Source of the DNA: an uncultured Gemmatimonadota bacterium
GTDB taxonomy: Bacteria > Gemmatimonadota > Gemmatimonadetes > Gemmatimonadales > Gemmatimonadaceae
Assembly (NCBI GenBank): GCA_946479015.1
Contig: CAMLEQ010000082.1
Location: 1 to 11,644 of the forward strand
DNA length: 11,644 nt
Direction of reading: 5' to 3'
Shown here one piece after another: positions 1 to 9,091 of this stretch. The first letter of the stretch is position 1. The number at the start of each line of letters is the position of its first letter. Under the pieces are notes generated by a model. The model searched no databases and had not been told where the DNA came from. It saw only the letters and a program-made list of their open reading frames with translations. The position numbers were made by a program, and so were the translations under genes.

Positions 1-1705
<1,705 letters not shown>

Positions 1706-1709
<4 letters not shown>

Positions 1710-2143
1710 GGGCGAGCCGGCTCCTTCGCGGCGGTGGGGTCGAGCCACTCGCGCGTGCCGTCCACGTACTCCTCCCGCTTCCAGACGGGGACGCGGTGCT
1801 TCAGCTCCTCGATCACCCACCGCGAAAGCTCGTAGGCCCCCGCGCGCCGCGGGTGGGCAACGGCGATCGCCACGCTCGCCTCCCCCAGCGCGAGCCGTCC
1901 CACGCGGTGCTCGACGGCGATGTCCGTGGTCCCGAACCGCTCCGCGGCCTCGGCGACGATGCGCCCGAGCTCCGCCTCGGCCATGGCGCCGTAGGCGCTG
2001 TACTCGATCCCCGTCACGGCGCGTCCGTCGTTCACGTCGCGCACCGTGCCGACGAAGAGGAGCGTGGCGCCGTTCGCGTGGCGCGCGACCTCGGCCAGGA
2101 GCGCCTGGAGGTCGATGGGACGGGTCACGATCGCGCTGCGCAT
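1706..2143 (-). CDS. moaE: molybdopterin synthase catalytic (large) subunit MoaE
   Basis: Large subunit of molybdopterin synthase. It works as a heterotetramer with MoaD to insert the two dithiolene sulfurs into cPMP. The 145 residues match the family. Recognisable features are the N-terminal LLFVGTVRD strand-turn (28-36), HRVGRLALGE (79-88), the A-HPRR segment near 96-100 that corresponds to the usual HR anion-binding site, and EELKHRVPVWKRE (112-124). In that last motif K115 and K122 occupy the positions of the two catalytic/substrate lysines (K119 and K126 in E. coli). Its ATG follows the moaD stop by a single base. A strong GGAGG Shine-Dalgarno site lies 5 nt upstream, inside the last codons of moaD. 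MoaD and MoaE are therefore very likely made together in fixed ratio. Confidence 0.95.
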
Positions 2144-2144
2144 C

Positions 2145-2387
2145 TCATCCTCCGGCCACGGGAGGGATCACCGCCAGCTCGTCTCCCGGGGAGAGCAACG
2201 CGTCGGGGCGCGCGTAGGCGAGATTGATCGCCACGAGCGGCGCCGGGGGGAGCGAGGTGCCGCCCGGCAGCTCGCGCAGGCGCTCCAGCGCGTCGCGCAC
2301 GGTGGCGCCGGCGGGGAGGTCGAGGGAGAGCTGCTCCCGCCCGAGGGCGTCGGCGTACGATGCGAAGAGCAACGCGGTCACGGTCAT
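2145..2387 (-). CDS. moaD: molybdopterin synthase sulfur carrier (small) subunit MoaD
   Basis: Ubiquitin-like sulfur carrier that is adenylated and thiocarboxylated at its C-terminal glycine, then donates sulfur inside molybdopterin synthase. The 80-residue length is typical. The beta-grasp pattern is visible: the VTALLFASYADALG first strand, the LDLPAGATVRDALERL strand-helix, and the PGDELAVIPPVAGG end. The C-terminal Gly-Gly is intact, so the protein should be active, with no processing needed. The ATG at 2387 gives the normal N-terminus. A longer in-frame start at 2462 would run back into the HU terminator hairpin and is rejected. It is first in moaD-moaE-moaA. Its own promoter is not convincing (TTGCCA at 2418-2423 with a weak -10), so transcription may partly be read-through from HU. 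Confidence 0.93.
   Translation of the reverse strand: MTVTALLFASYADALGREQLSLDLPAGATVRDALERLRELPGGTSLPPAPLVAINLAYARPDALLSPGDELAVIPPVAGG
2149..2153 (-). promoter_or_regulatory. moaE ribosome binding site
   Basis: GGAGG lies 5 nt before the moaE ATG. The same bases encode the C-terminal Gly-Gly of MoaD and run into its stop codon, so the catalytic tail of MoaD and the moaE ribosome site share sequence. This fixes the moaE start. Confidence 0.75.
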
Positions 2388-2443
2388 CCGTAGAACTCTG
2401 CGCCGGGCATCGCGCCGTGGCAAGGGCGGACGGTGCGAAAGCA

Positions 2444-2487
2444 CGAAGCGCCCCGCCACCATGTCCGGTTGGTGGCGGGGCGCTTCG
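2444..2487 (-). terminator. intrinsic terminator of the HU gene
   Basis: Arms 2444-2461 and 2470-2487 form an uninterrupted 18-bp stem around an 8-nt loop, beginning 11 nt after the HU stop codon. On the minus strand the stem is followed by TGCTTTCG, a short and imperfect U-rich stretch. Position, stem length and orientation all fit a terminator separating HU from moaD. The weak U-run suggests some read-through into the molybdopterin genes. Confidence 0.75.
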
Positions 2488-2498
2488 GCGTCGCTCGC

Positions 2499-2831
2499 TC
2501 AGGCGGCGGCGGTGGGCTCGTTCGCCGGCGGGTTATCGACCTCCGCCACGAGCGCGCGCAGCTCCTTGGACGGCTTGAACACCGGCACGGGGCGGGCGGA
2601 GACCTCCACCGGCGAACCCGTGCGGGGGTTGCGCGCCATCCGGGTCTTGCGCTGGCGGATCTTGAACGTACCGAAGCCGCGCACCTCGATGTTCTTCTGC
2701 TCCTTCAGCGCATCCTTGATCGCTTCGAGGAAGGCGTCGACGACGCGCGCGCAGTCCTTCTTCGAGATCATCGGGCCGGCGGTACGGGAAATCTGCGCCG
2801 TCACGCGCTCGACAAGGTCGGCTTTCGTCAT
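2499..2831 (-). CDS. hup: HU/IHF-family DNA-binding protein
   Basis: Small, abundant, dimeric nucleoid protein that bends DNA. The 110 residues comprise a normal HU core of about 90 plus a short Ala/Pro/Glu tail (from about 95) with no lysine-rich repeats. Seen directly are MTKADLVERV at the N-terminus, GFGTFKIRQRKTRMARNPRTG (52-72) forming the DNA-embracing beta arm with the intercalating proline in RNP (P69), and PVFKPSKEL near the C-end of the core. HU and IHF subunits cannot be separated safely from this alone; a single gene with its own promoter favours a homodimeric HU. The ATG at 2831 has GAGG 7 nt upstream. The unit is bounded by a strong promoter and a strong terminator, consistent with high, independent expression. 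Confidence 0.95.
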   Translation of the reverse strand: MTKADLVERVTAQISRTAGPMISKKDCARVVDAFLEAIKDALKEQKNIEVRGFGTFKIRQRKTRMARNPRTGSPVEVSARPVPVFKPSKELRALVAEVDNPPANEPTAAA

Positions 2832-2838
2832 TCGGTAA

Positions 2839-2842
2839 CCTC
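2839..2842 (-). promoter_or_regulatory. HU ribosome binding site
   Basis: GAGG lies 7 nt before the HU ATG. It is one of the few well-spaced Shine-Dalgarno sites in the window; most genes here start by stop/start overlap instead. Confidence 0.65.
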
Positions 2843-2853
2843 GGGTGAGACGA

Positions 2854-2867
2854 TCGCCATATGGCGA
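2854..2867. repeat. 14-bp perfect palindrome in the HU leader (possible operator)
   Basis: TCGCCATATGGCGA is a perfect 14-bp palindrome between the HU promoter and its ribosome site, about 6-20 nt downstream of the expected transcription start. Its dyad symmetry and place suit a dimeric repressor site or a small 5'-UTR hairpin. The palindrome is certain; regulation is inferred. Confidence 0.5.
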
Positions 2868-2879
2868 ATTCGTGTGTCG

Positions 2880-2908
2880 AACTTATGACCTTACCTATTG
2901 TGTGTCAA
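2880..2908 (-). promoter_or_regulatory. HU promoter overlapping the carA stop codon
   Basis: TTGACA (2903-2908) is a perfect -35 consensus. A 17-bp spacer leads to TAAGTT (2880-2885, 3 of 6 matches); the overlapping CATAAG (2882-2887, 15-bp spacer, 4 of 6) is the other candidate -10. The surrounding 40 bases are clearly more AT-rich than the rest of the window. The TGA inside TTGACA is also the carA stop codon. Expected transcription start is near 2873, giving a leader of roughly 40 nt. Confidence 0.7.
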
Positions 2909-4047
2909 GCGTTTGGCTCACTTGAACGCACGTTCGATCTCACCGCATCCATGTACTGGGAGAACAGCGGCCGGGCGTCGTGCGGGCCCGGCGCCGCCTC
3001 GGGATGGTACTGCACCGCGAACACCGGAAGCTCGCGGTGCACGAGCCCCTCCACCGTCCCGTCGTTCAGGTTCACATGCGTCACGCGCAGCGCCGGAGCG
3101 CCCTCCACGGACTCCCCTTCGCCAACCACCGCGAAGCCGTGGTTCTGCGACGTGATGAGCACCCGCCCCGTATCGATCTCGCGGACGGGGTGATTCCCTC
3201 CGTGGTGGCCGTAGGGCATCTTCGCCGTGCGGCCACCGAAGGTGAGCCCCAGGAGCTGATGCCCCAGACAGATGCCGAGCACCGGCACCTCGCGTTCGGC
3301 GATCGCGCGAATGATTTCGGGGGCGTACGAGACCGCCGCGGGATCGCCGGGACCGTTGGAGAGGAAGACGCCGTCCGGCTGGAGGTCGAGCGCCGCTTCC
3401 GCGGGGGTGTCCGCTGGCACCACCGTGATGTGGCACCCGTGATCGGCGAAGAGGCGGAGGATGTTGCGCTTGATCCCGTAGTCGTACGCCACGATGTGCG
3501 ATGGCGCGGCGGGATCGCCCCAGGTGTACGGCGCGCGGGTGGTGACGGCGGAGGCCAGATCCAGCCCTTCCATCGATGGGCAGGCCTCGAGCGCGGCAAC
3601 GGCTTCGGCCGTCGGCTCCTCGCCCACGCCGATGACCCCGCGCATCACCCCGACGGACCTCAGGTGTCGCGTGAGGCGGCGGGTATCAACGTCCTCCAGC
3701 ACGGGAACTTGGGCCTGGGTCAACCAGTTTCCGAGGTCGCCCAGCGAGCGCCAGTTGGACGGGTGCTCCGAGAGCTCCCGCACCACCACGCCAGCCACCT
3801 GCGGCCGGGACGATTCCGGGTCCTCCTCGTTCACGCCGTAGTTGCCGATCATCGGCGCGGTGAGCACCACGATCTGGCCGCGATAGGAGGGATCGGTGAA
3901 CACCTCCTGATAACCGGTCATGTTCGTGGTGAACACGACCTCCGCGACCGCCGGAGGGAAGGCGCCGCGCGCCGTGCCGCGAAAAAGGGTTCCGTCCTCG
4001 AGGAGGAGGAACCCCGGCTGCGAGCTCAACGTGCTCACTGGACTCAC
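2905..4047 (-). CDS. carA: carbamoyl-phosphate synthase small (glutaminase) subunit CarA
   Basis: Hydrolyses glutamine and passes ammonia to CarB for carbamoyl phosphate, feeding pyrimidine and arginine synthesis. With the GTG at 4047 it has 380 residues, close to E. coli CarA. The N-terminal CarA-specific domain shows TTNMTGYQEVFTDPSYRGQI (40-59). The C-terminal class I glutamine amidotransferase domain shows NGPGDP (231-236), the nucleophile C260 in VLGICLGHQ, and H348/E350 in QYHPEAAPGPHD, so the triad is complete. The start is uncertain by three codons. GTG at 4047 overlaps the secG stop as GTGA, the pattern used across this region, while a second in-frame GTG at 4038 would give 377 residues. 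carB does not follow; an HU unit does. The stop codon lies inside the -35 box of the HU promoter. Confidence 0.96.
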   Translation of the reverse strand: MSPVSTLSSQPGFLLLEDGTLFRGTARGAFPPAVAEVVFTTNMTGYQEVFTDPSYRGQIVVLTAPMIGNYGVNEEDPESSRPQVAGVVVRELSEHPSNWRSLGDLGNWLTQAQVPVLEDVDTRRLTRHLRSVGVMRGVIGVGEEPTAEAVAALEACPSMEGLDLASAVTTRAPYTWGDPAAPSHIVAYDYGIKRNILRLFADHGCHITVVPADTPAEAALDLQPDGVFLSNGPGDPAAVSYAPEIIRAIAEREVPVLGICLGHQLLGLTFGGRTAKMPYGHHGGNHPVREIDTGRVLITSQNHGFAVVGEGESVEGAPALRVTHVNLNDGTVEGLVHRELPVFAVQYHPEAAPGPHDARPLFSQYMDAVRSNVRSSEPNA

Positions 4048-4433
4048 TTCTTCGGCGGGGTCGTCGGCGCTTGAGCGGGGGCCTTCTGCGCCGGAGCGGC
4101 CGGCTGCAGCGGAACGGCCGGGTTCGCGGTGGTCGGCGCCGGCGCCGTGGGCGCGGCCTGCTGCGAGAAGGGCTGGTCGAGCACCGACTTCGGCGTGTTG
4201 CTCCGCGTGCCCATGATCTGCAGCAGGAAGGCGAGCGCCATGAAGATCCCGCCAGTCCACCAGCTCGTCTTGGTGAGCAGGTTGGCGGCCTGACGCGTGC
4301 CGACGAACGACTCGGCGGAGGACACCCCGCCGAAGGCGGCGGCGAGCCCGCCCCCCTTCCCCGCCTGGAGCAGGACGGACAGGATGCAGATCAGGCTGTC
4401 GATGACGAGCAGGACGAGTATGAAAGTGTACAT
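4044..4433 (-). CDS. secG: preprotein translocase subunit SecG
   Basis: Small inner-membrane partner of SecYE that assists protein export. Two hydrophobic segments (about 3-23 and 57-75) flank the conserved cytoplasmic loop LLQAGKGGGLAAAFGG (21-36) and the SSAESFVGTRQAANLLTK stretch, which together identify SecG. The family core ends near residue 76. The remaining 50 or so residues are a low-complexity Pro/Ala/Gln/Thr tail ending in PPKK, a length variation often seen in SecG. The ATG at 4433 begins directly at the first membrane segment; no clear Shine-Dalgarno site precedes it. It lies 61 nt after tpiA, a placement found in many bacteria where secG follows the gap-pgk-tpiA set, and overlaps carA. 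Confidence 0.93.
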   Translation of the reverse strand: MYTFILVLLVIDSLICILSVLLQAGKGGGLAAAFGGVSSAESFVGTRQAANLLTKTSWWTGGIFMALAFLLQIMGTRSNTPKSVLDQPFSQQAAPTAPAPTTANPAVPLQPAAPAQKAPAQAPTTPPKK

Positions 4434-4455
4434 CGGGCGCGGGGTTGGAGAACGT

Positions 4456-4496
4456 GAGCTAAGCTCTGAAACGTACGCGGGTTAGACCCCGGGGTC
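4456..4496. repeat. two short palindromes in the tpiA-secG spacer
   Basis: GACCCCGGGGTC (4485-4496) is a perfect 12-bp palindrome overlapping the tpiA stop codon. A second inverted repeat, gagct-a-agctc, occupies 4456-4466. Neither leaves a proper hairpin loop or is followed by a U-run, so a terminator is not supported. They sit in one of the two non-overlapping junctions of the gap-to-carA stretch and could influence mRNA processing or secG translation. Confidence 0.3.
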
Positions 4497-5244
4497 AAGT
4501 CCGCGCGATCCGCGCCCACCCGTCCGGATCGAGGCTCGCGCCTCCGACCAGCAGTCCGTCCACGTGCGACGCCGCGAGCAGTTCGGCGGCGTTCCCGGCG
4601 TTCACGCTCCCGCCGTAGAGCACCGGTACCTCATCCGCGCCGCCACCTATCACGTCCCGCAGCGCGTTCCGGATCGCCTCGTGCACGACGGCGGCATCCT
4701 CGGGGCGCGCGGTTCTCCCGGTGCCGATCGCCCACACCGGCTCGTAGGCGATGGCCATCTCCGCCACCTGCTCCGGCGCGAGCAGGCTCAGCCCCGCGCG
4801 GAGCTGCCGCAGCACGACGTCCACCGTCTCGTTCCGCTCGCGCTCCTCGAGTCGCTCTCCCACGCAGAGGAGCGGCAGGAGCCCGGCCTTCACGGCGGCC
4901 GCGCACTTGCGCGCGGTCATGTCCTCGGTCTCGCCGAAGTACTGCCGCCGCTCCGAGTGCCCCACGAGCGCCACGCGGGCGCCGGCATCGCGGGCCATCG
5001 GAGCGGACGTCTCCCCGGTGAAAGCGCCCTTCTCTGCCCAGTGGATGTTCTGCACGCCCACGAGGATCTCGGGGCGGTCGCGGAGCGCGAAGCCGGCGAC
5101 CGCCAGCGACACCGCGGGGGGGAAGAAGATCAGCGTGCGGTCGCCGGTGTCGGGACAGGCCTCGAGGAACGCGCGCAGATACGCGCGCGTGTCCTGCGGG
5201 CCGTGGTGCATCTTCCAGTTCGCCGCGAAGACGGGCGCGCGCAT
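4495..5244 (-). CDS. tpiA: triosephosphate isomerase
   Basis: Interconverts dihydroxyacetone phosphate and glyceraldehyde 3-phosphate in glycolysis and gluconeogenesis. The 249 residues match the family's single TIM barrel. Active-site residues are all present: N9 and K11 in AANWKM, H96 in VGHSERR, and E168 in AYEPVWAIGTG, the latter running into loop 6. YGGSVNAGN (210-218) and LLVGGASL (231-238) are the C-terminal phosphate-binding loops. The ATG at 5244 shares its A with the pgk stop codon (TGATG), and the next residues, RAPVFAANWKM, are the expected N-terminus; a much longer in-frame upstream extension is a shadow of pgk and is rejected. It is last of the gap-pgk-tpiA trio. Confidence 0.97.
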   Translation of the reverse strand: MRAPVFAANWKMHHGPQDTRAYLRAFLEACPDTGDRTLIFFPPAVSLAVAGFALRDRPEILVGVQNIHWAEKGAFTGETSAPMARDAGARVALVGHSERRQYFGETEDMTARKCAAAVKAGLLPLLCVGERLEERERNETVDVVLRQLRAGLSLLAPEQVAEMAIAYEPVWAIGTGRTARPEDAAVVHEAIRNALRDVIGGGADEVPVLYGGSVNAGNAAELLAASHVDGLLVGGASLDPDGWARIART

Positions 5245-6454
5245 CACGCCCCGCGCTCGTCGAGCGCGGCCACGCCGGGCAGCTCCTTCCCCTCGAGGAA
5301 CTCGAGCGACGCGCCGCCGCCGGTGGAGACGTGGCTCATGCGCGAAGCGAGTCCCATCTCCTCGACGGCCGCCGCCGAATCGCCGCCGCCGACGATGGTG
5401 GTGGCGCCGGCATCGGTGGCGCGCGCCATCGCCTCGGCCACGCCTCGCGTGCCGGCGTCGAACGGGGGCGTCTCGAACACCCCCATGGGGCCGTTCCACA
5501 CCACCGTCCTCGCGCCGCCGATCTCGGCGGCGAAGCGCTCGACGGTGCGCGGGCCCACGTCGAACATCGCCTCCCCCGCCGGGATCGCCTCGCGCGAGAC
5601 GACGTGCGCGGCGGCGGCCTGGTCGAGCGACGGCGCCACGACCGCGTCCACGGGGAGGAGCAGCTTGTCCCCCGCGCGCTTCAGGAGATCGCGCGCCATG
5701 TCCACGCGATCGGCCTCCACCAGCGACTTCCCGGTCTCGAGCCCCATCGCGCGGAAGAACGTGCAGGCCATCGCGCCGCCGATGAGGAGGCGGTCCACCT
5801 TGGGGAGGAGGTTCTGGATGACGTCGATCTTGCCGGAGATCTTGGCGCCGCCGAGCACCGCGACGAAGGGGCGCTCCGGGTGCGAGAGCGCCTCACCGAG
5901 GAAGCGCAGCTCCTTCTCCATGAGCAGCCCGGCGACGGCGGGGTGCAGGTGGTGGGCGATCCCCTCCGTGGAGGCGTGGGCACGGTGCGCGGAGCCGAAC
6001 GCATCGTTCACGTACAGATCGCCGAGCTCCGCCAGCTCGCGAGAGAGCACCTCGTCGTTCTGCTCCTCGCCGGGGAGGAAGCGGGTGTTCTCCAGGACGA
6101 CGATGCTGCCGGCGGGCGCCTCGTGCGTCTCCTTGATCGCCTCGTCGCTGTCGGTGGTCTCCACGAACACCACCGGGTGCGAGGTGAGCGTGGCGAGGTG
6201 GCGCGCCACCGGGTCGAGGGAGTACTTGGCGTCGGCCTTCCCCTTCGGCCGCCCCAGGTGCGACAGGAGGACGACCACGCGGGCGCCGCGCTCGAACAGC
6301 GCTTCGATGGTCGGGAGCGCGGCGCGGATGCGCGTGTCGTCGGTGACGCGGTGCGCCTCGTCCTGCGGGACGTTGAAGTCCACGCGGACGAGGACGCGCT
6401 TGCCGCGCACCTCGGCATCGCCGAGGTCGCGGATGGTCTTCTTGGGACTCTGGC

Positions 6455-6458
<4 letters not shown>
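5244..6458 (-). CDS. pgk: phosphoglycerate kinase
   Basis: Transfers phosphate from 1,3-bisphosphoglycerate to ADP in glycolysis. The 404 residues fit the family. Motifs in order are VRVDFNVP (24-31), SHLGRPKG (66-73), the substrate arginine in ENTRF (123-127), [11 protein letters not shown] (153-163), [10 protein letters not shown] (201-210), WNGPMGVFE (321-329), the nucleotide site GGGDS (357-361), and [18 protein letters not shown] (378-395). The start is GTG at 6458, overlapping the gap stop as GTGA; the encoded [12 protein letters not shown] runs straight into the conserved N-terminus, and the upstream in-frame extension is only gap read in another frame. The pgk stop overlaps the tpiA start by one base. 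Coupling to gap and tpiA suggests balanced synthesis of the three enzymes. Confidence 0.97.
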
Positions 6459-7468
<1,010 letters not shown>

Positions 7469-7490
7469 GTTCCCTATCCGCTCCTGTCGG

Positions 7491-8279
7491 TCATGGACGG
7501 TCGCCGGCGGCCGGCGCCCGTCCAAAGGTCACGATGCTGATGATCCGCGCGCCGGCGTCGAACAACGTCGTCGCGCATTCGGAAAGCGTCGCGCCGGTGG
7601 TGATCACGTCATCCACGAGCACGAGATGCGCGTCGCGCAGGCGCGATGCCGCGCCCCGTGATGCACGGAACGCGCCGGAAACGTTGTGCCGCCTCTGGTC
7701 CGGTGTCAACCGGGTTTGCGTGGCGGTCGCGCGCGTCCGCGCGAGGCAGTCCTCCCACACCGGGAGCCCCCATCGCGCGGCGAGCGCGCGCGCGATGAGC
7801 GCGCTCTGGTTGTAGCCGCGCTCGCGCTCGCGCACGGGCGCGAGCGGCACGGGCACGAGCGCCGTCCGTTCGGCGATCACGTCGCGCGGCCACGAGAGGC
7901 GCGCCATCCGCTCGGCCATGCCGCCGGCCACGGCGCGCCAGCCGGCGTACTTGAGGGCGTGTACGATCGCGCCGCCGGTGCGTCCGGGGATCCAGCACAC
8001 CGAGCGCGCGGCGCGCACGAACGGCGGGAGCTGGTCGCACCACGCACAACGGTGCGGCTGCTGCCCCATCGCACCGGCGTGCGCGGGGTGGCCGCATCGG
8101 TCGCAGCGCGGGTACGGCAGCTCGTGCAGCCGGGCCCAGCACCGCCCGCACACGATGCCGCGGTCGCCGGCATCGAGGAGCCGCGCGCACGCCACGCACG
8201 CGCGCGGGAGGAACAGGTCGGCGAGCGCCGCGCCCGCGGCGGCCGCGGCGCGCGCGAGGCGGACGGCGGGCGTGCTCAC
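7491..8279 (-). CDS. comF: ComF-family phosphoribosyltransferase-like protein
   Basis: Member of the ComF/GntX family: an N-terminal double zinc ribbon plus a type I phosphoribosyltransferase fold. ComF is required for DNA uptake in naturally competent bacteria, but the family is common in bacteria not known to be competent, and the substrate is not established. In the 262 residues the four CxxC pairs are C28/C31, C44/C47, C59/C62 and C78/C81. HALKYAG (108-113 region) and [12 protein letters not shown] (152-163) are family signatures, and [13 protein letters not shown] (219-231) is the PRPP-binding loop. The start is inferred as GTG at 8279, which overlaps the aroE stop as GTGA; the longer open frame upstream is a shadow of aroE. 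No other competence genes are in the window. Confidence 0.9.
   Translation of the reverse strand: MSTPAVRLARAAAAAGAALADLFLPRACVACARLLDAGDRGIVCGRCWARLHELPYPRCDRCGHPAHAGAMGQQPHRCAWCDQLPPFVRAARSVCWIPGRTGGAIVHALKYAGWRAVAGGMAERMARLSWPRDVIAERTALVPVPLAPVRERERGYNQSALIARALAARWGLPVWEDCLARTRATATQTRLTPDQRRHNVSGAFRASRGAASRLRDAHLVLVDDVITTGATLSECATTLFDAGARIISIVTFGRAPAAGDRP
7494..7524 (-). repeat. GC-rich hairpin at the comF 3' end, upstream of gap
   Basis: TGGACGG pairs with CCGTCCA, and inside these CGCCGG pairs with CCGGCG, giving 13 base pairs with one G/A mismatch and a 3-nt CCG loop. It lies in the last codons of comF, directly before the stop codon and 26 nt before the gap start. There is no U-run after it. 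It could slow transcription, define an RNA processing site between the upstream genes and the glycolytic trio, or be chance in GC-rich coding DNA. Confidence 0.4.
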
Positions 8280-9091
8280 GCGCACGCGAGCGCGCGGCGC
8301 ATCACCTCGCGCGGCGCCGCGCATCCGAGCCAGCGCTCGAAGGCGAGCGCGCCCTGCTCCACGAGCATGACGAGTCCATCGGCCGCCGCATGGCCGCGTG
8401 CGCGCGCCGCGCGCACCCACGCCGTCTCGCCGCGGCGGCACACGAGGTCGGCCACCGCGGCACCCCCCGCCAGCGCGGCCGCCGGCACGGGCACATCGTC
8501 GCCCTCGAGCCCCACCGGGGTGGCGTTCACCACGAGCGCGCACCCGCGCACCGCTTCGTCCGCCGCCGTGGTCGTGCGCGTGACCACCGGGAAGCGCGTC
8601 GCCAGGCGGCGCAGGCGCTCCTCGCTCCGGTTCTGGAGCATCACCTCGCACCCCGGCCACCGCTCCACGGCGGTGAGCACCGCCGCCGCGGCGCCGCCGG
8701 CGCCGAGCAGGGCGACGCGGATGTCGCGCGGCGGCCCGCGCAGCAAGTGCGCGGCGAGCGCATCGAAGCCGCCCACGTCGGTGTTGTCGCCGGCGAGCAC
8801 GCCGTCGTCGTCCACCCAGAAGGTGTTCACCGCCCCCGCGCGCTCGGCCAGCGCCGTGCGGCGCGCGCAGAGCCCGAACACGCGCTCCTTGTGCGGGATG
8901 GTCACGTTCCCCGCGGCGCGCTCGGCCACCAGCGCCCGCACGCGCGCGGCGAGCTCCTCCGGCGGCACGTCGAGCGCTTCGTACACGAGCGGGACGCCGA
9001 TGTGGCGCAGCGCGGCGTTCTGGAAGCGCGGCGAGAACGAATGACGGACGGGGTGACCGAGCAGGACGAGGCGGCTCGGGCGCGCGGTCAT
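8276..9091 (-). CDS. aroE: shikimate dehydrogenase AroE
   Basis: Reduces 3-dehydroshikimate to shikimate, normally with NADPH, in aromatic amino acid synthesis. It has 271 residues. The substrate-binding domain shows HSFSPRFQN (17-25, where a His-Asn end is more usual), NVTIPHK (62-68, with the catalytic lysine K68), AVNT (87-90) and GDNTDVGG (101-108, catalytic D105). The nucleotide domain shows LLGAGGAAAAV (128-138), NRSEER (154-159) and NATPVG (189-194). Near the C-end, DGLVMLVEQGALAFERWLG (238-256) is the usual shikimate-contacting segment. The stretch normally reading D-x-x-Y-x-P is DLVCRRG (215-221), which is atypical. The ATG at 9091 overlaps the phosphatase stop as ATGA; the upstream extension in frame is a shadow of the phosphatase gene. 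It sits mid-chain between the phosphatase and comF. Confidence 0.95.
   Translation of the reverse strand: MTARPSRLVLLGHPVRHSFSPRFQNAALRHIGVPLVYEALDVPPEELAARVRALVAERAAGNVTIPHKERVFGLCARRTALAERAGAVNTFWVDDDGVLAGDNTDVGGFDALAAHLLRGPPRDIRVALLGAGGAAAAVLTAVERWPGCEVMLQNRSEERLRRLATRFPVVTRTTTAADEAVRGCALVVNATPVGLEGDDVPVPAAALAGGAAVADLVCRRGETAWVRAARARGHAAADGLVMLVEQGALAFERWLGCAAPREVMRRALACA

Noticed and set aside
2395..2423. Possible moaD promoter (TTGCCA, 17 bp, CAGAGT)
   Set aside because: The -35 is fair, but the -10 matches only 3 of 6 positions in GC-rich sequence; too weak to annotate.
4485..4496. GACCCCGGGGTC at the tpiA stop as a terminator
   Set aside because: It is a palindrome without a loop and without a following U-run, and it overlaps the stop codon; kept only as a repeat.
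7491..8279. comF as evidence for a competence locus
   Set aside because: No comEA, comEC or pilus genes are present, and the family is widespread in bacteria not known to be competent.
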